This document shows positions 52,584 through 60,332 of a DNA stretch of 64,000 bases, piece after piece. Source of the DNA: Roseburia sp. (lineage in GTDB: Bacteria > Bacillota > Clostridia > Lachnospirales > Lachnospiraceae); contig JAPFDX010000001.1 in NCBI GenBank assembly GCA_026168605.1, positions 300,859-364,858 of the forward strand. The letters are read 5' to 3'. The position numbers and the translations under genes are program-made. The notes under the pieces were generated by a model, which saw only the letters and a program-made list of their open reading frames with translations, was not told the origin of the DNA and ran no database searches. Each line of letters opens with the position of its first letter. Positions within the stretch are counted from its first letter, which is position 1.

Positions 52584-54674
52584 TTATTCTTCCACATTCT
52601 CAAGCTTTGATGCTCTTGCTTCCACCTCTTTCTGCTGGATATCCGACGGAGCCTGCTCGTATCTCGCAAACTCGTAGGAAAATGTACCGCTGCCTCCCGT
52701 CATGGAACGCAGGTCTGTATTGTAGCCGTACAGCTCCATATATGGAATATCAGCCACGATCTCCTGACAGCCGTTGTCCACCGGGTTCATACCGAGCACA
52801 CGTCCGCGGCGTCTGTTCAGATCCCCCATGATATCTCCGGTATATTTGTCCGGAACGACCACCTTTAAGGATGCGATCGGCTCCAACAGAACCGGGGACG
52901 CCGCCATAAAGCCCTTCTTAAATGCCTGGATCGCAGCCACCTTAAACGCCATCTCGGAGGAATCTACCGGATGGTAGGAACCGTCATAGAGCACCGCCTT
53001 CACGCCGACAACCGGATACGCCGCCATCGGTCCTTTCAAAATTGCTTCCTGCACGCCTTTTTCCACTGCAGGGAAATAATTTTTCGGCACTGCACCTCCG
53101 ACTACGCACTGGTCAAACTCATACGGCTTCTCCAGATCGCCGGATGGCTCAAAGGTCATCTTTACATGACCGTACTGTCCGTGTCCGCCTGACTGCTTCT
53201 TATACTTGTACTCCACGTCTGATTTCTTACGGATGGTCTCACGGAATGCCACCTTCGGCTTACTCAGCTCGATCTCCACCTTGTAGCGCTCTAAGAGCTT
53301 GCTCACCACAACGTCCAGATGCTGGTCGCCCATGCCGTAGAGCAACGTCTGTCCGTTCTCACTGTCGTTGACGGATTTCAGTGTGAGATCCTCCAGCATC
53401 AGCTTCTGCAGCGCCTGTGAGATCTTATCCTCATCTCCCTTGTTTTTCGCCTTATATCTCTTATAGGTATATGGTGTGGAGATTGTCATCCGAATATACA
53501 AAATCGGGTTTGCTTTTGTGGAAAGTGAATCGGTCGTCGTCGCGGAGGACAGCTTTGCCAGCGCGCCGATGTCTCCCGCATGGAGTTCCTTCACTTCCTC
53601 CGGCTTGTTGCCGCGCATAACGTAGAGTTTTCCAATTTTTTCCTCGACATCCTTGTGGTGGTTAAACAGCACGTCGTCCGTCTTTAAGACGCCGGAATTT
53701 ACCTTGATCAGAGAATATTTTCCGATAAACGGGTCTGCGATCGTCTTCCAGACATAAGCGGACTTCGGTTTTGCAAAATCATAGTCTGCATTGTACACTT
53801 CGTTCGTCTTGGCATTGATACCGGTGCAGGAACGCTTCTCCGGACTCGGCAGATATTTCACAATATCCACCAGCAGCGTATACACACCTCTCGCCAGGAG
53901 ATTCGAGCCCATCAGCACCGGAACGATGCTGCCGTCTGCCACATTCACGCGGAGCGCCTGGCGGATCTCATCCTCAGAGAATTCCTCGCCGTTAAAATAG
54001 CGGTCCATAAACTCCTCGCTCGTCTCCGCAACCGCCTCCATCAGGGCTTCCCGGCAGATGTCAAGATTCTCTCTGGAGTAATCCGGCACCTCGGTCTTTT
54101 CCACGCCGCCGTCGTCCGTCCAGCGTTTTGCGCGCTGCTGGAGCACGTTCACATAACCGACAAACTGTCCGTTCTCACGGATCGGCAGATGGAACGGCGC
54201 GATGCGCTTGCCGTACAGCTCCTGCAGATCCGTGACAACCTGACGGAAGCTCGCCTCGTCAATATCCATATCCGTCACAAACACCATACGCGGCAGTCTG
54301 TACTTCTCACAGAGCTCCCATGCCTTGCGTGTGCCGACCTCGATGCCCGCCTTGCCGGAGACAACGATGATCGCCGCGTCTGCCGCGCTGACCGCTTCCT
54401 CTGTCTCGCCGACAAAGTCGAAATATCCCGGCGTGTCGAGAATGTTGATCTTCGTGTCGTCCCAGATCACCGGCACGACGGAGGTGTTGATGGAGAACAG
54501 GCGCTTCGTCTCCTCCTTGTCATAGTCGCTGATCGTATTTCCAGCTTCCACTTTTCCCATACGCGTCGTCATTCCTGCAAGATAAGCCATCGCCTCAACG
54601 AGACTTGTCTTGCCGCATCCCCCATGTCCGAGTAAAACCACATTACGAATCTTGTCTGTCGTGTAAACATTCAT
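52584..54674 (-). CDS. EF-G-like translational GTPase (non-canonical)
   Basis: 696 residues with the five-domain EF-G layout. G1 is GHGGCGKTS near residue 17; G3 is DTPGYFDFVGE, with Tyr replacing the catalytic His of EF-G; G4 reads VTDMD where NKxD is expected. Later parts (GMGDQHLDVVVSKLLERYKVEIELSKP; SGGHGQYGHVKMTFEPS; RRGRVLGM) match domains III-V. It belongs to the second EF-G-like group in Firmicutes, not the main fusA. The ATG at 54672-54674 has GGAGGG 8 bases upstream. Function unproven. It has its own promoter and stands outside any ribosomal-protein operon. Confidence 0.85.
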   Translation of the reverse strand: MNVYTTDKIRNVVLLGHGGCGKTSLVEAMAYLAGMTTRMGKVEAGNTISDYDKEETKRLFSINTSVVPVIWDDTKINILDTPGYFDFVGETEEAVSAADAAIIVVSGKAGIEVGTRKAWELCEKYRLPRMVFVTDMDIDEASFRQVVTDLQELYGKRIAPFHLPIRENGQFVGYVNVLQQRAKRWTDDGGVEKTEVPDYSRENLDICREALMEAVAETSEEFMDRYFNGEEFSEDEIRQALRVNVADGSIVPVLMGSNLLARGVYTLLVDIVKYLPSPEKRSCTGINAKTNEVYNADYDFAKPKSAYVWKTIADPFIGKYSLIKVNSGVLKTDDVLFNHHKDVEEKIGKLYVMRGNKPEEVKELHAGDIGALAKLSSATTTDSLSTKANPILYIRMTISTPYTYKRYKAKNKGDEDKISQALQKLMLEDLTLKSVNDSENGQTLLYGMGDQHLDVVVSKLLERYKVEIELSKPKVAFRETIRKKSDVEYKYKKQSGGHGQYGHVKMTFEPSGDLEKPYEFDQCVVGGAVPKNYFPAVEKGVQEAILKGPMAAYPVVGVKAVLYDGSYHPVDSSEMAFKVAAIQAFKKGFMAASPVLLEPIASLKVVVPDKYTGDIMGDLNRRRGRVLGMNPVDNGCQEIVADIPYMELYGYNTDLRSMTGGSGTFSYEFARYEQAPSDIQQKEVEARASKLENVEE

Positions 54675-54717
54675 TAGCAAACCCTCCATATTCTGCAAGT
54701 ATTTTGTATATGGTTAT

Positions 54718-54746
54718 ATTCTACTAAATTTTTTCTGTTATTACAA
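54718..54746 (-). promoter_or_regulatory. Sigma-A-type promoter for the EF-G-like gene
   Basis: Minus-strand TTGTAA (54741-54746), 17 bases, TAGAAT (54718-54723). The rest of the AT-rich space 54747-54890 holds no gene or clear structure. Confidence 0.55.
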
Positions 54747-54898
54747 CTTATTTATTCATGTTTACTAATTAAATTTATATTATCATATATTTGTTTATAT
54801 ATTATGTATGCTTTTTAAATATTCTAATGAGATTCCCGAGGATTGTTTACATATTATTCACAATTTGGATTTCTCCTTTGCTTTCATACTTTAACGCA

Positions 54899-54926
54899 TT
54901 GACTTTTTGTTTGGAAATGATATGAT
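54899..54926 (+). promoter_or_regulatory. Sigma-A-type promoter for prephenate dehydrogenase
   Basis: TTGACT (54899-54904), 16 bases, TATGAT (54921-54926), 34 bases before the ATG. Confidence 0.6.
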
Positions 54927-54960
54927 ACTTTATAAAGATCAAACAGATGGAGACAAGACT

Positions 54961-56058
54961 ATGGCACCTAAAAAAATCGGATTTCTCGGACTTGGACTGA
55001 TCGGCGGCTCGATCGCCAGACGATTAAAAAAGCTGCACAGCGACTGGACGCTGATCGCATCGTCGGGACACGCGGAGACGATCGCAGAGGCTTACCATAT
55101 GGGACTGATCGCAAACGCATCCATGTGCGACGTCACAGACTTTGCGGACTGCGACTACATTTTTCTCTGTATGCCCGTCCAGAAAAACATTGAATATCTG
55201 CGCTTTCTGCGCGGAAACATAAAAAAAGGCTGCATCATCACAGATGTCGGCAGCGTCAAATCCGACATTCACCGCGAAGTTGCAGCGCTTGGTATGGAGC
55301 ACCAGTTTATCGGCGGTCATCCGATGGCGGGCTCAGAGAAAACGGGACTTTCCAGTTCCCGCGACTCACTTCTTGAAAATGCATATTACATCATCACGCC
55401 GACCCCCCGGACAACGCCGGAGGCTCTGGCTGATTTCACGGAGCTGACCGAATCGCTCGGAGCAATCCCGATGGTCTTAGACTACGAGCTTCACGATTAC
55501 GCAACCGCAGCCATCAGCCATCTGCCGCACGTGATCGCCTACAATCTGGTCAATCTCGTGCGCGCCTGCGACGACAGCGACGAGACGATGAAAACCATCG
55601 CCGCCGGAGGCTTTAAGGACATCACGCGCATCGCGTCCTCCTCCCCGGTCATGTGGGAAAACATCTGTCTGTCAAACAAAAAGCCCCTCGTCCGGCTGAT
55701 CGACACTTTTATCCGGATGCTCTCCCAGACGCGTGAGGACATCCTCGCAGAAAACGGCACGGCGCTGACGGACTCCTTCTCCGCCGCCAGAGACTACCGT
55801 GATTCCATCAATATACGCGGAAACGGCGTGCTGAAGCCGGTGTATGAACTGTATCTCGACCTGCTCGACGAGGCGGGACAGATCGCAACGGTGGCGACCA
55901 TACTCGCCAGCAACCGTCTGAGCATCAAAAATATCGGCATCATCCACAACCGTGAATTTGAGGGCGGCGTGCTGCGTCTGGAGATGTATGACCGCGACTC
56001 GCTGGATGCGGCGGTCGCACTGTTACAGCGTCACCACTATACCATCTATGAGCGCTGA
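54961..56058 (+). CDS. tyrA: Prephenate dehydrogenase with C-terminal ACT domain
   Basis: 365 residues. It oxidatively decarboxylates prephenate to 4-hydroxyphenylpyruvate for tyrosine. The dinucleotide site is GFLGLGLIGGSIARRL (residues 6-21); GGHPMAGSEKTG near 117 carries the catalytic His; HDYATAAISHLPHVIAYNLV is the second conserved block. An ACT regulatory domain (about 295-365, ASNRLSIKNIGIIHNREFEGGVLRLE) suggests tyrosine feedback. The ATG at 54961 follows GGAG at 9 bases; the 18 codons before it lie inside the promoter-leader. Other aromatic genes are not adjacent. Confidence 0.94.
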   Translation: MAPKKIGFLGLGLIGGSIARRLKKLHSDWTLIASSGHAETIAEAYHMGLIANASMCDVTDFADCDYIFLCMPVQKNIEYLRFLRGNIKKGCIITDVGSVKSDIHREVAALGMEHQFIGGHPMAGSEKTGLSSSRDSLLENAYYIITPTPRTTPEALADFTELTESLGAIPMVLDYELHDYATAAISHLPHVIAYNLVNLVRACDDSDETMKTIAAGGFKDITRIASSSPVMWENICLSNKKPLVRLIDTFIRMLSQTREDILAENGTALTDSFSAARDYRDSINIRGNGVLKPVYELYLDLLDEAGQIATVATILASNRLSIKNIGIIHNREFEGGVLRLEMYDRDSLDAAVALLQRHHYTIYER

Positions 56059-56093
56059 AAGCCTTACGCCCGCACCTTGGCACAAAAGGCTTT
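56058..56093. terminator. Weak hairpin between convergent tyrA and cutC
   Basis: AAAGCCTT (56058-56065) pairs with AAGGCTTT (56086-56093) within the last codons of cutC. No T tract follows, so a terminator role is doubtful. Confidence 0.3.
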
Positions 56094-56807
56094 GACTTCC
56101 GCCTCGTCCACACAAGGGTACGTATTCCACTGCCCGTCCTCGGTGATCGCGAAGGAAACTGTTTTCCCGTGCGCAGTATCGTCCGTTTTTACTCCCTTGC
56201 AGGAGCTGTGTACCTGGGAAATCCCCGTCTCCGCGATCAGCTCCCTGACATTGGAGCTACGCACACCGCATCCCGCCAGGATCTCGATCCGGCTGCCATA
56301 CTGCTTTTGCAGGCGGGCAAGCATCCCGGCTCCCTGCGGGGCAGCCAGCGCGCCTCCGCTTGTGAGGACACGGTCCACTCCCATTTCTATCAACTCTTCC
56401 ATGCCGCGCGGCAGATCCTCTAAACAATCAAAGGCGCGGTGAAACACCGCGTCTTTTCCATAAGAATGTATGAGCTCTGTCATCTGTCTGGTACGCGGCA
56501 GATCGATGTGCCGCTCCGGGGTCAAAACCCCAAATGCAAGTCCGTCTGCCCCGCAGGAAAGCATCCTCTCAGCACTTTTTAACATACTGAGAAATTCGCC
56601 TGCGGTATAGCAGAAACCGCCTGCGCGCGGGCGCACCATCGCCACTACAGAGACAGAAAGCTTCTCCTTACACAAGAGCAGATCTCCGATGTCCGGCGTC
56701 AGCCCACCGAGGGAGAGCGCGCTGTTTAACTCGACACGCCCTGCCCCGCCGCGCTCTGCCGCCGCAGCATCCTCATATCCGCCGCAGCAGATCTCTACCT
56801 GGATCAA
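56064..56807 (-). CDS. cutC: CutC family protein (copper homeostasis)
   Basis: 247 residues, a TIM-barrel family: IQVEICCGGYEDAAAAERGGAGRVELNSALSLGGLTP, VVAMVRPRAGGFCY, FHRAFDCLED, VLTSGGA. Named for copper tolerance in E. coli, a role that is disputed. The start is a TTG at 56805-56807 overlapping the ptsH stop codon (TTGA), with GAGGAG upstream inside ptsH, so its translation depends on ptsH. Its place in the PTS operon hints at a carbohydrate-linked role. Confidence 0.9.
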   Translation of the reverse strand: MIQVEICCGGYEDAAAAERGGAGRVELNSALSLGGLTPDIGDLLLCKEKLSVSVVAMVRPRAGGFCYTAGEFLSMLKSAERMLSCGADGLAFGVLTPERHIDLPRTRQMTELIHSYGKDAVFHRAFDCLEDLPRGMEELIEMGVDRVLTSGGALAAPQGAGMLARLQKQYGSRIEILAGCGVRSSNVRELIAETGISQVHSSCKGVKTDDTAHGKTVSFAITEDGQWNTYPCVDEAEVKAFCAKVRA

Positions 56808-57061
56808 ACCTGCTCCTCAAAAAACTTCTTGAGAGCTGCGCAGGCGCTGTCCTCATCCGGACCTTCAACGCTTACTGTAACCTTCTCGCCCTGCTTTACA
56901 CCGAGAGCCATCACTGCCATCAGTCTGGTCAGATCAACTTCCTTGTCACCCTTTTTCATCGTAACCTTGCTCTGGTAATTCTTTGCCTCTTTTGCCAGAA
57001 TACCTGCCGGTCTTGCGTGGATTCCAAGTTCATCCTTCACTACGTGATCAAATGTTTTCAT
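56804..57061 (-). CDS. ptsH: Phosphocarrier protein HPr
   Basis: 85 residues. His15 in IHARPAG accepts phosphate from Enzyme I and passes it to sugar-specific EIIA proteins. The second phosphorylation site, Ser46 in most Firmicutes (KSIMGVMSLG), is not present: position 46 is Arg (DLTRLMAVMALGVKQG). HprK-dependent carbon control through this copy is therefore unlikely. GGAGG precedes the ATG. It lies 15 bases after ptsI, reversing the Bacillus ptsH-ptsI order. Confidence 0.93.
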   Translation of the reverse strand: MKTFDHVVKDELGIHARPAGILAKEAKNYQSKVTMKKGDKEVDLTRLMAVMALGVKQGEKVTVSVEGPDEDSACAALKKFFEEQV

Positions 57062-57076
57062 TGTTTTTTCCTCCTT

Positions 57077-58690
57077 TTATTCTGCTTCCAAAATACCCTT
57101 GCGGATCGGCAATACCATTCCCGGCGCCACTGACAGCTCGTCCACTCCCATCTCGACAAAGGTTCTGGTCAGCTCTGTGTCTGCGCCGAGTTCTCCGCAG
57201 ATACCAGCCCAGATGCCTGCCTCATGTGCCGCGTCCACAACCATCTTTATCATTTTGAGCACTGCCGGGTGGTGTGCGTCATAATAGCGGTCCAGCTTAT
57301 TATTCTGCCGGTCAATCGCCAGAGTATACTGTGTCAAATCATTGGTTCCGATACTGAAAAACTGAACTTCCTGCGCAAGCTCGTCCGCGATCATCACCGC
57401 AGCCGGAGTCTCGATCATCACACCGAGCTCGATCTCTCCGTAAGGGATCTCCTGTGCGTCCAGTTCGCTGCGAACCTCCGCCATGATGCGCTTCACCTCG
57501 ACCACCTCCCAACGGGATGCGATCATCGGTATCATGACTGCAAGTCTTCCATAAATACTTGCGCGGTAGAGTGCGCGCAACTGTGTGCGGAAAATCTCCT
57601 GACGATCCAGACAGATGCGGATCGCACGGTATCCAAGCGCCGGATTCTCCTCCTCATCCAGATTGAAATAATCAATCTTCTTGTCCGCTCCGATATCCAT
57701 CGTGCGGATGATCACCCTCTTGCCCGCCATCATCTCGAGCACACGGCGGTAAGCGGAAAACTGCTCCTCCTCCGTCGGATAATCGTTATTCTGTAAATAT
57801 AAGAACTCACTGCGGAACAGACCGATGCCCTCCGCATCATTTTCAAGTACGGCGGCAACGTCGGAAACACCGCCGATATTGGCATACAAATGGATCTTTC
57901 TGCCGCTCTTTGTCACGCTCTCCCTGCCCTTTAAGGTCGCGAGCAGCTTCCTCTGCTCCTGCTCCGCCGCGAGCAGTTTCTCATACTTCTCTCTCGTCTC
58001 CCCGTCCGGATCCGTGATAAAAAGTCCTTGTTTCCCGTCAACGATCGCAAGCGTGCCGTCTGTCACTTCGCCCGCCGGCGTCGCAACCAGCGCCGGAATA
58101 TTCATCATACGAGCCAGAATCGCCGTGTGGGAATTGACAGAACCCTCTCTGGTCACAAAGGCAAGCACCGACTTCCTGTCAAGCTGGATCGTCTCGCTCG
58201 GCGCAAGATCATCCGCAAGGATGATCGCAGGATGCTGGTCTCCGTCTGTGCTCTCGTGAACACCACACAGAATACGGATCACGCGCTCCGATATATCCTT
58301 CACATCCGCAGAACGCGCACGCATATAGTCATCGTCCATCGACGCGAACATCTCCGCAAAGTTGTCTCCGGTCGTCGCAACCGCAAACTCTGCATTCACC
58401 TGCTGGCTGGCGATCATATGCTCGATCGCCTCACAGTAATCCGCATCGTCAAGCATCATCTGATGCACCTCAAAAATCGCGGCGTGCTCCTCGCCCACCT
58501 GCGGAAGCGCCTTTTCATATAAAGCTTTGAGTTCCTCAATGGCACATTCCTTCGCATCGGAAAACCGCTTAAGTTCCTGCGTGACGTCCTCCACTCTTGT
58601 TCTGCGCACCATCTGGTGACTGCTTCCGATCGTGCGGACAGGTCCGATCGCAATCCCGCCAAACGCAATTTTTCCCTTGAACTGTTCCAT
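57077..58690 (-). CDS. ptsI: PTS Enzyme I (phosphoenolpyruvate-protein phosphotransferase)
   Basis: 537 residues. It takes phosphate from PEP to a His near residue 187 (GSVNSHTAILARMMNIP) and gives it to HPr. The C-terminal PEP-binding barrel shows GIGLFRSEFLYLQ, RTMDIGADKKIDYF, YRAIRICL, MIPMIAS, GVMIETPAAVM and SIGTNDLTQYTLAIDR. The ATG at 58688-58690 follows GGGGAG. It heads ptsI-ptsH-cutC behind a perfect promoter and a structured leader. The phospho-His loop is GSVNSHT instead of GGRTSHS, a clostridial variant. Confidence 0.96.
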   Translation of the reverse strand: MEQFKGKIAFGGIAIGPVRTIGSSHQMVRRTRVEDVTQELKRFSDAKECAIEELKALYEKALPQVGEEHAAIFEVHQMMLDDADYCEAIEHMIASQQVNAEFAVATTGDNFAEMFASMDDDYMRARSADVKDISERVIRILCGVHESTDGDQHPAIILADDLAPSETIQLDRKSVLAFVTREGSVNSHTAILARMMNIPALVATPAGEVTDGTLAIVDGKQGLFITDPDGETREKYEKLLAAEQEQRKLLATLKGRESVTKSGRKIHLYANIGGVSDVAAVLENDAEGIGLFRSEFLYLQNNDYPTEEEQFSAYRRVLEMMAGKRVIIRTMDIGADKKIDYFNLDEEENPALGYRAIRICLDRQEIFRTQLRALYRASIYGRLAVMIPMIASRWEVVEVKRIMAEVRSELDAQEIPYGEIELGVMIETPAAVMIADELAQEVQFFSIGTNDLTQYTLAIDRQNNKLDRYYDAHHPAVLKMIKMVVDAAHEAGIWAGICGELGADTELTRTFVEMGVDELSVAPGMVLPIRKGILEAE

Positions 58691-58728
58691 AACGTCTCCC
58701 CTTCTTCTGAATGATCTCATGGACTGAA

Positions 58729-58782
58729 AAAACCGGAAAGCAAAATACAGCCAGAAGTGTATCTCTCCCCGGTTTTATACAC
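58729..58782 (-). promoter_or_regulatory. ptsI leader: terminator and competing hairpin (possible attenuator)
   Basis: On the minus strand, AAAACCGG (58769-58776) pairs with CCGGTTTT (58729-58736) and is followed by T's (plus-strand A's from 58727), an intrinsic-terminator shape; ATACA/TGTAT pair inside it. A rival stem, GTGTAT (58777-58782) with ATACAC (58757-58762), traps the left arm. The two cannot form together. No known LicT/GlcT RAT sequence or riboswitch is recognised. Confidence 0.5.
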
Positions 58783-58812
58783 CTATCATAAAATGATTCT
58801 CTAATCTTTCTT

Positions 58813-58841
58813 ATTATAGTTTTGATCGCATCGTTTGTCAA
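58813..58841 (-). promoter_or_regulatory. Sigma-A promoter of ptsI-ptsH-cutC
   Basis: Minus-strand TTGACA (58836-58841) and TATAAT (58813-58818), both perfect, 17 bases apart, giving a leader of about 115 bases before ptsI. Confidence 0.8.
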
Positions 58842-58844
58842 CCT

Positions 58845-59180
58845 TTAGATATCGTGAAAAATCTGATATACATCAATTTTCACGGCATCCTCATCCGACA
58901 TTCCGGTAAACCGACAACCGTACCTGTAATCATCCGGATGCTTCGCGCGGCGCACGATCTCGATCGCCGCACAGATGATCTCCCCCGTCCAGATCTGTAT
59001 CTTCGCATCGTAGCAGGTTCCCACGGCAAGCTCCTTTGTGCTGGTAAACCCGATACCGCTCCTGGAAATATCCGTCACGTCCACGTGCGTAAAATGAAAT
59101 GTTGTTCCCCCGTCTTCCCCGAGCTGTTCCAGCTCTACCGAGACATCCAAATCCAGCCGTTTGTGTCTCCTCTTCTCCAT
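58845..59180 (-). CDS. PilZ-domain protein (putative c-di-GMP receptor)
   Basis: 111 residues, a single PilZ domain. The c-di-GMP contacts are intact: RRHKR at residues 4-8 (RxxxR) and DISRSGIGF near 38 (D/NxSxxG), then ASTKELAVG-type turn and YGCRFTGMSDED. It should bind c-di-GMP and transmit it to an unknown partner; no output domain is fused. The ATG at 59178-59180 has GAGGGG 8 bases upstream, better than a GTG three codons before. It has its own promoter. No cyclase or phosphodiesterase is in the window. Confidence 0.88.
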   Translation of the reverse strand: MEKRRHKRLDLDVSVELEQLGEDGGTTFHFTHVDVTDISRSGIGFTSTKELAVGTCYDAKIQIWTGEIICAAIEIVRRAKHPDDYRYGCRFTGMSDEDAVKIDVYQIFHDI

Positions 59181-59248
59181 ATCCTGCACCCCTCGCTGGT
59201 TGACATAAGAGTGATTCGCGAAGCGTCCACTCGTTGTTTGCTGTCCTT

Positions 59249-59277
59249 ATTTTATCCGATTTCGCGACATCTGACAA
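59249..59277 (-). promoter_or_regulatory. Sigma-A-type promoter for the PilZ gene
   Basis: Minus-strand TTGTCA (59272-59277), 17 bases, TAAAAT (59249-59254), directly after the queA stop codon. Confidence 0.6.
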
Positions 59278-60318
59278 CTACTTTGTGTGCAGATCGGTCA
59301 GGAACATGGCGTCGCCAAAACTGAAGAAGCGGTAGCGCTGTGCCACCGCCTCGGCGTAGGCGTTTAACACGTGCTCTCTCCCGGCAAGCGCCGACACCAG
59401 CATCACCAGCGTGGACTCCGGCAGATGGAAATTTGTGATCAGACCGTCGATGACCTTAAACTGATAGCCGGGATAGATAAAGATCTCCGTCCACCCGCTC
59501 GTCTCCCGCAGATACCCGTTTTCGTCCGCAGCGGATTCCAGCGTGCGCGTGCTCGTCGTGCCGACAGCAATCACGCGGTGTCCCTCTTTTTTTGCGCGGT
59601 TGATCTTATCCGCCTCGCTCTGGTCGATCCGGTAAAATTCGGAGTGCATATGGTGTTTTAAGACATCCGTCTCCTTCACCGGGCGAAACGTTCCAAGACC
59701 GACGTGCAGCGTCACCTCCGCGATCTCTACACCCATCTGCCGCACCTGCTCCAAAAGCTCCGGCGTAAAGTGAAGTCCTGCCGTCGGCGCCGCAGCGGAG
59801 CCGTCGTACTTTGCGTAGACGGTCTGATAACGGTTCTTGTCCTCAAGCTGGTGCGTGATGTAGGGCGGCAGGGGCATCTGTCCAAGCCTGTCCAGGATTT
59901 CCTCAAAAATCCCCTCGTAGTGGAACCGGATCAGGCGGTTGCCCTCCTCGACAATCTCTGTGACCTCTCCCGTCAAAAGTCCTTCGCCAAAGCTTAGTTT
60001 TGTCCCGGGCTTACATTTCCTCCCCGGCTTTACCAGCGTCTCCCAGACATCGTTTTCCTTTCGCTTTAAGAGGAGCACCTCGATCTTCGCGCCGGTGTCC
60101 TCCTTCACGCCGTAGAGCCTCGCCGGGATCACCTTCGTATTGTTGATGACGAGACAGTCCCCCGGTCTTAAATATTCCGTGATATCGCGGAAGATCCGGT
60201 GTTCGATCTCCCCTGTATTTTTATCGAGTACCATGAGCCTTGAGCCGGAGCGGTCGCTCAGAGGATCCTGCGCGATCAGCTCCTGCGGAAGGTCATAATA
60301 AAAATCTTTTACGTCCAT
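59278..60318 (-). CDS. queA: S-adenosylmethionine:tRNA ribosyltransferase-isomerase QueA
   Basis: 346 residues. It transfers the ribosyl part of SAM to 7-aminomethyl-7-deazaguanine in tRNA, forming epoxyqueuosine. Motifs: [23 protein letters not shown] at the start, [23 protein letters not shown] near residue 195, [21 protein letters not shown] and [16 protein letters not shown]. The ATG at 60316-60318 follows GGAG at 6 bases; a TTG four codons earlier is too close to any site. It lies 14 bases after pheT. Confidence 0.96.
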   Translation of the reverse strand: MDVKDFYYDLPQELIAQDPLSDRSGSRLMVLDKNTGEIEHRIFRDITEYLRPGDCLVINNTKVIPARLYGVKEDTGAKIEVLLLKRKENDVWETLVKPGRKCKPGTKLSFGEGLLTGEVTEIVEEGNRLIRFHYEGIFEEILDRLGQMPLPPYITHQLEDKNRYQTVYAKYDGSAAAPTAGLHFTPELLEQVRQMGVEIAEVTLHVGLGTFRPVKETDVLKHHMHSEFYRIDQSEADKINRAKKEGHRVIAVGTTSTRTLESAADENGYLRETSGWTEIFIYPGYQFKVIDGLITNFHLPESTLVMLVSALAGREHVLNAYAEAVAQRYRFFSFGDAMFLTDLHTK

Positions 60319-60332
60319 ATTTTTCTCCAAAA

